A DNA stretch of 5,145 nucleotides from positions 1 through 5,145 of the forward strand of contig JAADYY010000677.1 of the NCBI GenBank assembly GCA_010092805.1. Direction: 5' to 3'. Within the stretch, counting starts at the first letter, position 1; the number at the start of each line of letters is the position of its first letter. Of this stretch, positions 1 to 5,145 are shown one piece after another. Made by a program: the position numbers and the translations under genes. The notes beneath the pieces are model-generated. The model ran no database searches. It had not been told where the DNA came from and saw only the letters and a program-made list of their open reading frames with translations. This stretch comes from Chloroflexota bacterium. GTDB taxonomy: Bacteria; Chloroflexota; Anaerolineae; Aggregatilineales; Phototrophicaceae.

Positions 1-139
1 CAATTATACCACTTACAGCGATGTTTTGCTGTGCTTTAGCTTCTATTTGATGGAATTCGGTGTTTTGCTCTTCTAAGTGGGTTTTCATTAATGAAAGTAT
101 TTGTTCTTCTTGATAGTTTCGGTTTTCTACGCTCATCAT
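1..139 (-). CDS. Partial hypothetical protein, coiled-coil N-terminus leading into a probable membrane helix (runs off left edge)
   Basis: I do not recognise this gene. Read leftward from two adjacent ATG codons (137-139 and 134-136), the frame stays open to the window edge, giving 46 codons. The peptide starts MMSVENRNYQEEQ, continues as a charged, Glu/Gln-rich amphipathic helix, and then reads IEAKAQQNIAVSGII, where it becomes hydrophobic as the window ends. A short coiled-coil followed by an (I/L)(D/E)xKAxx...G-hydrophobic segment is common at the entry to the first membrane helix of small multi-TM proteins, including some defence-associated effectors; this is a resemblance only. GC is about 35%, against roughly 60% in the genes to the right, which suggests foreign origin. 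There is no clear Shine-Dalgarno (upstream reads CCCCAAAGTTGAA), and the start is only 19 bases from the divergent small gene. Without the rest of the frame, chance openness cannot be excluded. Confidence 0.5.
   Translation of the reverse strand, partial: MMSVENRNYQEEQILSLMKTHLEEQNTEFHQIEAKAQQNIAVSGII
110..139 (+). promoter_or_regulatory. Weak possible sigma70-type promoter for the small proline-rich gene
   Basis: TTGATA at 110-115 (5/6 to the -35 consensus) is followed after 18 bases by CATCAT at 134-139 (4/6 to the -10 consensus). Transcription would start near 146, leaving a leader of about 13 bases that still includes the GGGGAG ribosome site. The elements lie inside the first codons of the opposing AT-rich frame. 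In AT-rich DNA such matches arise easily, so this is only a candidate. Confidence 0.22.
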
Positions 140-158
140 TTCAACTTTGGGGAGAATT

Positions 159-329
159 ATGTCAGATCAGAATAAGCAGCCCCCGGAAAAGCCAACGACC
201 CTGCCGGAGAAAATTCCACCGGCACCTACAAAGCCGACTCCTCCACCGCTGAGGCCCAAACCCGATGATACTTCATATCGCCGGGGTACGAAAACTTGGG
301 ATAAGGACAATCGCGGATCAGGCGGTTAA
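159..329 (+). CDS. Small proline-rich hypothetical protein, 56 aa
   Basis: The gene is unrecognised. It encodes 56 residues starting MSDQNKQPPEKP. Residues 8-39 are dominated by proline (13 in all) alternating with Lys/Glu/Thr, including a PPP run, and the tail is polar (DDTSYRRGTKTWDKDNRGSGG-type composition, with one Trp). There is no signal peptide, membrane segment or cysteine, so it is probably disordered and cytoplasmic, perhaps a linker or binding peptide. The ATG at 159 is chosen over the in-frame TTG at 147 because GGGGAG (149-154) sits 4 bases before it. The frame ends in TAA, and no T-rich terminator follows. Base composition is intermediate between the AT-rich left edge and the GC-rich genes to the right. 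The ribosome site supports translation, but proline-rich frames also occur by chance in C-rich DNA. Confidence 0.55.
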   Translation: MSDQNKQPPEKPTTLPEKIPPAPTKPTPPPLRPKPDDTSYRRGTKTWDKDNRGSGG

Positions 330-437
330 GGGATAGAAGGACTTCTGACCCAATTCTGCGCCGCAGGGTGCAACCTGATCAGCGGGGCGAGCGTATAGCT
401 TCTTCAGATTAAACCGACATCCGCCGTGCAGCGCGCT

Positions 438-466
438 TCGACGCCGGGGAACGCCTGTGGTATGAT
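438..466 (+). promoter_or_regulatory. Sigma70-type extended -10 promoter for the DUF1232 gene
   Basis: TCGACG (438-443, 4/6 to TTGACA), a 17-base spacer, then TATGAT (461-466, 5/6 to TATAAT) preceded by TG one base upstream (458-459), which makes an extended -10. Transcription would start near 473, about 37 bases before the ATG at 510. The promoter lies inside the in-frame upstream extension that begins with GTG at 426, which argues that this extension is not translated. Confidence 0.6.
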
Positions 467-509
467 CGCGCTGGTGGGATGTTCATTTAATGTTAGAGGT
501 AACCTGACG

Positions 510-854
510 ATGCTCAACGCTTTTCTGACACAACTGCTGCTGACCGGACGGCTGTTCTTCGACCGCCGCGTGTCGCTGCTGGCGAAGCTGGTGATGCTCT
601 TCCCGATTGTCTACATCCTCTCGCCCATTGACGTGATCCCCGACGTGCTGATCGGGCTTGGGCAGCTCGATGATTTGGGGATGCTGCTGGCCGGGATGCA
701 GATCTTCCAGCGCATGGCCCCAAATCACGTCGTCCAGTATCACTTGGAGCGCATCGCGAACCGCCGCAAGATCAGCGGGCGCGAAGAACCCGATATTGTG
801 GATGCGCCGTACTACACCGTCCACGAAGACGACCAGCCCCAACGCGACAGCTAA
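510..854 (+). CDS. DUF1232 (YkvA-like) small membrane protein, 114 aa
   Basis: This is a member of the DUF1232 family, small membrane-associated proteins of unknown biochemical function. The signature is clear: a hydrophobic stretch at about residues 22-50 contains PIVYILSPIDVIPD (residues 32-45), followed by GQLDDLGMLL (51-60). The block SPIDxIPD...GxLDDL is the family hallmark. A basic amphipathic region follows (about 76-90), then an acidic, probably disordered tail ending EDDQPQRDS. I chose the ATG at 510 rather than the GTG at 426 because AGAGG (495-499) lies 10 bases upstream, a good promoter sits between the two candidates, and the extra 28 residues have no family character. The gene converges on the coiled-coil membrane gene and shares a terminator with it. 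No specific cellular role can be assigned from the sequence. Confidence 0.92.
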   Translation: MLNAFLTQLLLTGRLFFDRRVSLLAKLVMLFPIVYILSPIDVIPDVLIGLGQLDDLGMLLAGMQIFQRMAPNHVVQYHLERIANRRKISGREEPDIVDAPYYTVHEDDQPQRDS

Positions 855-880
855 TTCCGGCAAGCCCATCCATCGGACCC

Positions 881-920
881 GATCAAAAACGATCAAAAAA
901 GCCCGCTGTGTGCGGGCTTT
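881..920. terminator. Bidirectional rho-independent terminator between convergent genes
   Basis: GCCCGC (901-906), loop TGTGT (907-911), GCGGGC (912-917) form a 6-bp GC stem that three A-T pairs can extend to 9 bp. On the minus strand the stem is followed by six T, then by a second T-run: the 10-base unit CGATCAAAAA is tandemly repeated at 880-889 and 890-899, so the tail reads TTTTTTGATCGTTTTTGATCG. On the plus strand only TTT follows. It should therefore work best for the leftward operon ending at 948 and more weakly for the DUF1232 gene ending at 854. Confidence 0.85.
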
Positions 921-947
921 CGTGATTCTACGGCTGAGCGGCAGATC

Positions 948-1772
948 TCAACTGATGCGCAGGCGCTGCGACTGCACCTCGTCCAATGCGTCGATGGTGT
1001 CCTGCAGTTCGGCGACTTCGTCCCGAATTTCCAGCCGCAGCCGCTGCGCGTTGGAGCTGTCGACCTCTTTGGTGCCCAGCAGCGACATTTGCGCGTAAAT
1101 CGTGCCGACCGACGACAGCGTGCTATCGAGCTGCACCTGCGCGCGGCGGATGCCGTTTTCCGTCGCCTGTAAATTTGTGATCTGTCGATCCAGCAAATCG
1201 ACCTGCGCCTCAAGGTCGCGGATGAAGTCTGGGTCGGCGTTGGCCTGCCGCTCGCGGTCGAGCCGCTGCCGGGCCGCTTCGAGTTGACGCGGCACCTCAC
1301 GCTGATCGCGCTTGACCAGCGCGTTGCCCTCGAACGCATCGATGTGCAGCGCCAGATCGTACATATGCGCGATCCAGTCGTTGATGTCGTTGAGCGTCTG
1401 CTGCAAATTGCTGCGCATCGCGCCCTGATGCCGCCCGATGAGGGTCATCATGTTGCGGCGGTATTCCAGCGCGCTTTCCAGCCGCCGCCGCGAATCTTCG
1501 CTGCGGATCTGCCGTAGGTCGTAGCGCGACTCGAACTCACGGGCGAGCGCTGCCTGCGCCGCGCGCGGATCGGTCACGGTGGCGATGATCAGCGCCGCTT
1601 CCGCAATCAACCCCGCCACCAGCCAGAACCAGGCTTGCCACCAGGGAAACGGCTCCGGGACAAACAGAAACAGGATCAACGTCACCGCAATTGTGACCAG
1701 GCTCTCCCAGCGGACGAGCGCGTTGGTCAGCACCGCGCCCAGCGCGCGCGCGCGCACCTCTTGATTCGCCAT
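948..1772 (-). CDS. Conserved-type hypothetical protein with two TM helices and a long coiled coil, 274 aa
   Basis: I do not recognise a named family. After a short polar N-terminus, two hydrophobic segments at about residues 24-38 (LVTIAVTLILFLFV) and 46-66 (aromatic-rich entry WWQAWFWLVAGL, then AEAALIIA) form a probable membrane hairpin, with the loop PEPFP between them. Residues 70-274 are almost wholly charged and helical, with heptad-like spacing (for example 162-210 and 243-270), so a long coiled coil is likely. It lies downstream of the pspA-like gene on the same strand after 90 bases, and both proteins are coiled coils. This suggests a membrane anchor or partner for the PspA-like protein. 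That is inference from context, since classical PspB/PspC are unlike it. The ATG at 1772 is a sensible start, but only a weak GAGAG (1786-1790) precedes it, 13 bases away. No catalytic motif is visible. Confidence 0.82.
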   Translation of the reverse strand: MANQEVRARALGAVLTNALVRWESLVTIAVTLILFLFVPEPFPWWQAWFWLVAGLIAEAALIIATVTDPRAAQAALAREFESRYDLRQIRSEDSRRRLESALEYRRNMMTLIGRHQGAMRSNLQQTLNDINDWIAHMYDLALHIDAFEGNALVKRDQREVPRQLEAARQRLDRERQANADPDFIRDLEAQVDLLDRQITNLQATENGIRRAQVQLDSTLSSVGTIYAQMSLLGTKEVDSSNAQRLRLEIRDEVAELQDTIDALDEVQSQRLRIS

Positions 1773-1791
1773 GATTTTGCTTCAACTCTCT

Positions 1792-1839
1792 CTTCGCATC
1801 GATGTTCGTCTCTATGCGATCTATACGCCGGATGCGAAG
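1792..1839 (-). promoter_or_regulatory. Inverted repeat in the pspA to coiled-coil gene spacer, possible RNA hairpin
   Basis: CTTCGCATC (1792-1800) and GATGCGAAG (1831-1839) are perfect 9-base inverted copies separated by 30 bases. A third, partial copy ATGCGAT (1814-1820) can pair with TCGCAT (1794-1799), so two alternative stems are possible in the leftward transcript. The stem ends directly before the weak GAGAG ribosome site of the next gene. There is no T-run, so it is not an intrinsic terminator. It may tune translation, processing or relative expression of the downstream gene. Confidence 0.4.
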
Positions 1840-1862
1840 CCCGGTTGCAAACCGCCAATAAG

Positions 1863-2552
1863 CTAGGAGTCGCCGCGCTGGGAACGCAACCGGGCGCGCC
1901 GCTCTTCCAACTGCCGGTCGATCTCGCCGCCGCGCACCGCATCGTCGATCTGGTCAGACAGGTTGCGCGTCGCCATGTCCAGGCGCGCGTCTTCGGTATC
2001 CAGCCGCGTGCGCACCTGATCAGCCAGGCTGCTGATCTCGGCGTCGCCAATCGAGGCCAGATCATCCAGGCTCCTGATCGTGCGGGTGGCGACTTTCTTG
2101 GCTTCACTCAGTTCGATGAGGGCGCGCAGTTGTTCGCGTTCCTGCCGGATGGCCGTCAGCCGCGCTTCCAGCTTCAGGCGCATGTTCAGCATCTGCTGGT
2201 ATTGGGTTTCCTGCTGCTGCCACTGTTCGTAATATTCCTGCGCCAACTGCTGTTTGGTGTTCAGTTCGGCCTGTGCCGCCGCCGCCAGATCATCCTTGCC
2301 GCTGAGGATCAGCGTGTCGATGTCGCGGTCGAGCTTGTCCGCCGCTTCACTGAACTCGGTGTATTTGCGTTTGAGCGTGCGCACGGTGCCACCCACCGTC
2401 GCCGCCGATTCTTCCAACGCCTCCAGGTTGCGTTCCGCCTGGCGAATATACTCGTCCATCACCGCGACCGAGTTCTGCTCCAGGGCACGGTCAACGATGC
2501 TGTGCAGGCTGGCGTTCACGAACGTGTTGATTTTGTCGAGCAGTGAAGCCAT
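1863..2552 (-). CDS. PspA/IM30 family protein, 229 aa
   Basis: This is a phage-shock-protein A / IM30 (Vipp1) family member, a peripheral membrane protein that binds and stabilises the inner membrane under stress and assembles into large oligomers. The N-terminus MASLLDKINTFVNAS is an amphipathic helix followed by LHSIVDRALEQ and the family-like YIRQAERNLEALEES (35-49). Long coiled-coil helices run to about residue 155, including GKDDLAAAA (85-93) and a Gln-rich stretch (99-120). The C-terminal helices (about 160-225) contain SIGDAEISSLADQV. Length matches typical PspA (about 220-230 aa). I chose the ATG at 2552 over a start at 2609 because GAGGAG lies 10 bases upstream and the alignment with PspA N-termini begins here. 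It is followed by the two-TM coiled-coil gene. No pspF-type regulator or PspB/PspC is visible nearby. Confidence 0.9.
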   Translation of the reverse strand: MASLLDKINTFVNASLHSIVDRALEQNSVAVMDEYIRQAERNLEALEESAATVGGTVRTLKRKYTEFSEAADKLDRDIDTLILSGKDDLAAAAQAELNTKQQLAQEYYEQWQQQETQYQQMLNMRLKLEARLTAIRQEREQLRALIELSEAKKVATRTIRSLDDLASIGDAEISSLADQVRTRLDTEDARLDMATRNLSDQIDDAVRGGEIDRQLEERRARLRSQRGDS

Positions 2553-2618
2553 GTTCGGTTTTCTCCTCGTGCCGTTGATTGCGCGGGCGGTGCCCCAACC
2601 CAGCGCCATTTCGAGTCA

Positions 2619-2624
2619 ATTGTA
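2619..2624 (-). promoter_or_regulatory. Possible -10 element upstream of the pspA-like gene
   Basis: On the minus strand TACAAT (5/6 to TATAAT) lies 66 bases before the pspA-like ATG, within the 149-base gap after the kinase gene. No good -35 is found at 16-18 bases (TAGCGG at 17), so another factor or an activator might be needed, or the match may be accidental. Confidence 0.3.
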
Positions 2625-2683
2625 GACGAAAGCGTGTCGCTCCGCTACGCATAGGCTGTTACGTTCCCGGTGGCCTTTAGGTT

Positions 2684-2700
2684 GCGCGCCCGGGGCGCGC
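2684..2700 (-). terminator. GC palindrome directly after the kinase stop codon, possible weak terminator
   Basis: GCGCGCCC (2684-2691) and GGGCGCGC (2693-2700) are perfect inverted copies around one central base. The repeat begins one base after the stop codon of the kinase gene (2702-2704). The RNA would fold with a slightly opened loop. No U-tract follows on the minus strand (AACCTAAAGG), so it is not a standard intrinsic terminator; it could slow RNA polymerase, protect the 3' end or bind a protein. Confidence 0.35.
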
Positions 2701-2701
2701 T

Positions 2702-3829
2702 TCAGTGGGCGGGCGTGGGTGGCTTGATCGGGAGACTGAGTGTGAAGGTGCTGCCTTTACCCACCTCGCTGCTGACATGCACCCTGCCGCCATGCAGGTT
2801 GACCACACCGCGCACCAACGGCAGCCCCGACCCCGCCCCTTGATCTTCATGAGTGGCACGGTCGATCTGGTAGAAGCTTTCCCAGATAGCGTCGAGATGC
2901 CCCGGCGGGATGCCGCGCCCGCCATCGCTCACCCAGATGTGGATGGTGTCATCTTCGGCTTTGGCCCCCAGCACCACCGGCTTATCTGCGGGCGAGAACT
3001 TGACCGCGTTATCCAGCAACTGCACCAGCGCAATCCGCAGATATTCCGAGTCGGCGGTAAACACCGGCAGCCCGTCCTCGATCCAGCGGGTGCATTGGTG
3101 CTCGACCTCGCCTTCGATGAAGACATCGCGGATGGCGTTACAAAAGATTGTGTCGATGTCCTCGATGGGCATCCGCCGGACTTCGTAGTTGCGGTGCGCC
3201 TCGCCCGTTTCCAGCTCTACCAGCATAATGAAGTTTTCGACCAGGCGGCGCAATCTGGCCGCGCCGCTGCCCACCCCTTTGAGAAAAGTCACCATCTCTG
3301 CGTCGCTCAGCGGTTGGTTGTTTGGGTCGTTGAGCATGTCCGCGTAAGCGACGACAAACGTCAGCGGCGTGCGAAATTCATGGTTGAGGATCGTCATGAT
3401 GCGCTTCTTGAGATCCTCAAAGGCCGATTCGCCCGCTTCGTTGAGCGCTTGCTGCCGTTTCAGCCGCGCTTCGACGAAGACCAGCAGATCGTCGGCATCA
3501 AACGGCTTGACAAGATAATCATCGACGCCAAGCTGCTTGCCGCGCTGAATATCGCCGCGTTCGCCCAGGGCGGTCAGAAAGATGAAGGGGATACGCACCC
3601 ATTCGGGCTGCTGGCGGACGGCTTCCAGCAGCTCGAGACCGTCCATGTTCGGCATCATAATGTCCGACAGGATCAGATCGGGCGGTGGCGTGGCCGTGTG
3701 CAGCCGCTCCAGCGCTTGCTGGCCGTCCTGGCTGGCGAGTACGTCGTACCCATTCAGTTCCAGCACGGCCTTGACCCCTTCAAGCAAATTGAGTTCGTCC
3801 TCAACGATGAGAATGCGCGCTTTCGACAT
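2702..3829 (-). CDS. Hybrid response regulator/histidine kinase, receiver domain first, no membrane segment, 375 aa
   Basis: This is a cytoplasmic two-component signalling protein. The receiver domain is at about residues 4-122, with acidic pocket E10/D11, phospho-acceptor D56 in SDIMMPNMDG, T86 in FLTA and K108 in LVKPF. A short linker helix (about 123-138) leads to the HisKA dimerisation domain with H150 in NHEFRTPL. The ATPase domain follows: N box LLDNAVKFSP (N274), G1 box DGGRG (302-306), F box ESFYQID (F319) and G2 box GAGSGLPLV (331-339). All catalytic residues are present, so it should be active. There is no TM or PAS/GAF sensor, so its input must come through the receiver or a partner protein. 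The ATG at 3829 is preferred over the TTG at 3862 because AGGA lies 8 bases before it and the receiver starts right after. It follows the dehydrogenase stop by 29 bases. The target of its output is not encoded in view. Confidence 0.94.
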   Translation of the reverse strand: MSKARILIVEDELNLLEGVKAVLELNGYDVLASQDGQQALERLHTATPPPDLILSDIMMPNMDGLELLEAVRQQPEWVRIPFIFLTALGERGDIQRGKQLGVDDYLVKPFDADDLLVFVEARLKRQQALNEAGESAFEDLKKRIMTILNHEFRTPLTFVVAYADMLNDPNNQPLSDAEMVTFLKGVGSGAARLRRLVENFIMLVELETGEAHRNYEVRRMPIEDIDTIFCNAIRDVFIEGEVEHQCTRWIEDGLPVFTADSEYLRIALVQLLDNAVKFSPADKPVVLGAKAEDDTIHIWVSDGGRGIPPGHLDAIWESFYQIDRATHEDQGAGSGLPLVRGVVNLHGGRVHVSSEVGKGSTFTLSLPIKPPTPAH

Positions 3830-3858
3830 AGGTCTGTTCCTGACTTGCCCCCAAGTTT

Positions 3859-4893
3859 TCAAGATATGCTGCGATGTGATACACGCTGATGAACGGCCAG
3901 CAGATCAGCCAGCAGCGCCGCCCCAGTGACGCGCTGCCCGGCTCCTGGCCCGATTAAGGTGACTGCGCCGAGTAAATCAGTAGTGTAGGTGATCGCGTTG
4001 GTCGCACCGCCTACCGCTGCCAGCGGGTGATCGAGCGGCAGCCGGGCCGGTGCGACTGCGGCTGCCTGCGGTGTGATGCGCGCGATCAGTTTCCAACGCT
4101 CGCCCGCCGCGCGGGCCGCCGCGATGTCCGCCGGCGTCAGGTGGCGGATGCCCTGCACGGGCAGCGCCCGCAGATCCAGCGCTTGATCAAACAGCGCTGC
4201 GCCCAGAATCACGGCTTTGGCGGCGGCGTCCCAGCCGTCCACGTCGGCGCTGGGGTCGGTCTCGGCGTAACCGAGCTGCTGCGCCTGTGCCAGCGCGTCA
4301 GCGTAGGTGAGGCCGCGCTCCATTTCGGTGAGCATGTAATTGGTGGTGCCGTTGAGGACCCCGCTGACCTCCGCGATCTGGCAGCCTGCCAGCCCTGCTG
4401 TGGCGGTGCGTAGCGCGGGCGTCCCCGCCATGACGGTGGCTTCAAACAGCAAGGATCGTCCAGCAGCGCGGGCGCGCGCCACCAAATCATGATAAGCAAC
4501 AGCGACCGGGCCTTTGTTCGCCAGCACAACGTGCTGCCCCGCCGCGAACGCCGCCCGCACATGATCAAGGGCGGGTTGGCCGGTCTGCAAATTCGACGGT
4601 GCCGCTTCGATCAAAACAGCCGCGCCGCTCTGCGCGATGATCTGAAGTGGATCAAGACCGCGTGACAGGCCCGCCGCATCCGGGTAGTGATCCAGGTGCC
4701 CGGCGGCGATGGCCGTCAACAGCCCCTGCGGATCAAGGCCGTCGGGGTGCAGCAGGCTTCCGCGCGAGCGCGTCGCCACCGCCACGATCTGCGGGGCGAA
4801 GTTATGCTGTCTGCGCAGTTCGGCGGCTTTGTCCGTCAGGATTGCGACCAACCCCTGCCCAACAACGCCAAAGCCGATCAGTGTTAGTTTCAT
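3859..4893 (-). CDS. hom: Homoserine dehydrogenase, short form without ACT domain, 344 aa
   Basis: The enzyme catalyses NAD(P)H-dependent reduction of aspartate semialdehyde to homoserine (EC 1.1.1.3), the branch point to threonine and methionine, in the cytoplasm. The Rossmann motif GFGVVGQG is at residues 7-14. ANKGPVA (125-131) carries the conserved lysine K127. The signature VLNGTTNYMLTEM (179-191) and ETDPSADVDGWDAAAKAVILGA (from E211) include the likely catalytic pair D222/K226, matching D219/K223 of the yeast enzyme. The C-terminal block ATNAITYTTDLLG...GPGAG...TGAALLADLL is also typical. The protein ends where the catalytic part of the family ends, so the C-terminal ACT domain used for threonine feedback in many bacterial enzymes is absent. 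The ATG at 4893 is chosen over the GTG at 4938 because the nucleotide-binding strand starts at residue 2, although the ribosome site is weak (GGTG). No thrB, thrC or aspartokinase gene is in view. Confidence 0.95.
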   Translation of the reverse strand: MKLTLIGFGVVGQGLVAILTDKAAELRRQHNFAPQIVAVATRSRGSLLHPDGLDPQGLLTAIAAGHLDHYPDAAGLSRGLDPLQIIAQSGAAVLIEAAPSNLQTGQPALDHVRAAFAAGQHVVLANKGPVAVAYHDLVARARAAGRSLLFEATVMAGTPALRTATAGLAGCQIAEVSGVLNGTTNYMLTEMERGLTYADALAQAQQLGYAETDPSADVDGWDAAAKAVILGAALFDQALDLRALPVQGIRHLTPADIAAARAAGERWKLIARITPQAAAVAPARLPLDHPLAAVGGATNAITYTTDLLGAVTLIGPGAGQRVTGAALLADLLAVHQRVSHRSIS

Positions 4894-5110
4894 ATCAAGC
4901 ACCACGCCAATAATAGAAGATGGCCCCGCGCTGTGCACGGATGCGGCAGACCATTCTTGAAATCAACCAAAATGCAAATCAATAACCGTCTCTATTTAAC
5001 CATAAGCCCGGCTTGATGCATGTTATAGATTTCGATAGGAATTCAGTTTGAATACACGCGCTGGCTTAACGCAGAATAAAATATTTGTGCCGCCTCCAGC
5101 CCAGTTGACC
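4894..5110. other. Intergenic region upstream of homoserine dehydrogenase, no gene seen
   Basis: Stops are frequent in all frames and no ribosome site with a credible frame is present. The stretch is more AT-rich than the genes and must hold the leader and promoter of the leftward dehydrogenase operon. A minus-strand TATAAC (in the forward text GTTATA, 5022-5027) is a possible -10, but no good -35 accompanies it. A small palindrome, AAGCCCGGCTT, lies at 5004-5014. I saw no T-box, SAM or threonine-attenuator pattern. Confidence 0.5.
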
Positions 5111-5139
5111 ACGACAGCAACCCGAAAGTTTGCTATGAT
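5111..5139 (+). promoter_or_regulatory. Likely rightward extended -10 promoter for a gene beyond the window
   Basis: ACGACA (5111-5116, 4/6 to TTGACA), a 17-base spacer, then TATGAT (5134-5139) preceded by TG at 5131-5132, so the extended -10 is TGCTATGAT. A closer -35 sequence, TTGACC (5105-5110), is 23 bases away, too far for standard spacing. The architecture matches the promoter at 438-466, so the next gene to the right probably reads rightward, divergent from the dehydrogenase. Confidence 0.5.
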
Positions 5140-5145
5140 GAATCA

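Noticed and set aside
349..420. Small inverted repeats such as CTGCGCCGCAG in the gap after the proline-rich gene
   Set aside because: Arms of five bases with a one-base loop and no T-run are expected by chance and do not support a terminator or binding site.
426..509. N-terminal extension of the DUF1232 protein from the GTG at 426
   Set aside because: The extra 28 residues lack family character, contain the probable promoter, and a ribosome site precedes the ATG at 510.
893..1339. Minus-strand frame of 148 codons in a different phase
   Set aside because: Arg/Ser-rich out-of-frame shadow of the two-TM coiled-coil gene, and it runs through the terminator.
1742..1755. Alternating (GC)7 tract, possible Z-DNA or repeat
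   Set aside because: It lies in the coding start of the two-TM gene and simply encodes an Arg-Ala-Arg-Ala stretch; such runs are expected in GC-rich genes.
1635..2546. Long plus-strand open frame of 303 codons
   Set aside because: It is antisense to the pspA-like and two-TM genes; its His/Gln/Arg-rich composition is typical of a shadow frame in GC-rich DNA, and it crosses two well-supported genes.
2705..3889. Plus-strand open frame of 394 codons
   Set aside because: It mirrors the kinase gene, whose full set of catalytic motifs on the minus strand leaves no doubt about the coding strand.
4894..5145. Riboswitch or T-box in the homoserine dehydrogenase leader
   Set aside because: No T-box sequence, SAM-type core, leader peptide rich in Thr/Ile/Met codons or terminator hairpin with a T-run was found on the minus strand.

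Overview
The window looks like chromosomal DNA from a GC-rich, free-living bacterium. All five main genes are in the GC-rich part. The mix of a PspA/IM30 protein, a soluble receiver-kinase hybrid, a short homoserine dehydrogenase without an ACT domain and a DUF1232 protein would suit a Chloroflexota (Anaerolineae-like) genome. That placement is an impression from protein style, not a demonstrated assignment.

Layout. Positions 1-139 are AT-rich (about 35% GC by hand count) and hold the 5' end of a minus-strand gene that runs off the left edge. Its start lies only 19 bases from the start of a rightward 56-residue proline-rich peptide (159-329). A 180-base gap with a good sigma70-type promoter leads to a DUF1232 (YkvA-like) membrane protein at 510-854. 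A hairpin terminator (881-920) separates it from four leftward genes. In transcription order these are homoserine dehydrogenase (4893-3859), a response regulator/histidine kinase hybrid (3829-2702), a PspA/IM30 protein (2552-1863) and a two-TM coiled-coil protein (1772-948). The last 250 bases hold no supported gene, only the leader region of the dehydrogenase gene and a likely rightward promoter at the edge.

How the genes may work together. The dehydrogenase belongs to threonine/methionine biosynthesis, and the kinase gene follows it after 29 bases, so the two are probably co-transcribed. The pspA-like gene and the two-TM coiled-coil gene form a second pair, probably for membrane maintenance or stress. 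Their 90-base spacer can form a hairpin just before the second gene. Whether the kinase controls the pspA pair is open, because a 149-base gap with a palindrome and a possible promoter lies between them.

No mobile element, CRISPR array, rRNA or tRNA was seen. The least explained parts are the AT-rich partial gene at the left edge, the proline-rich peptide and the membrane partner of PspA. No convincing new multi-gene system can be claimed from this window alone.
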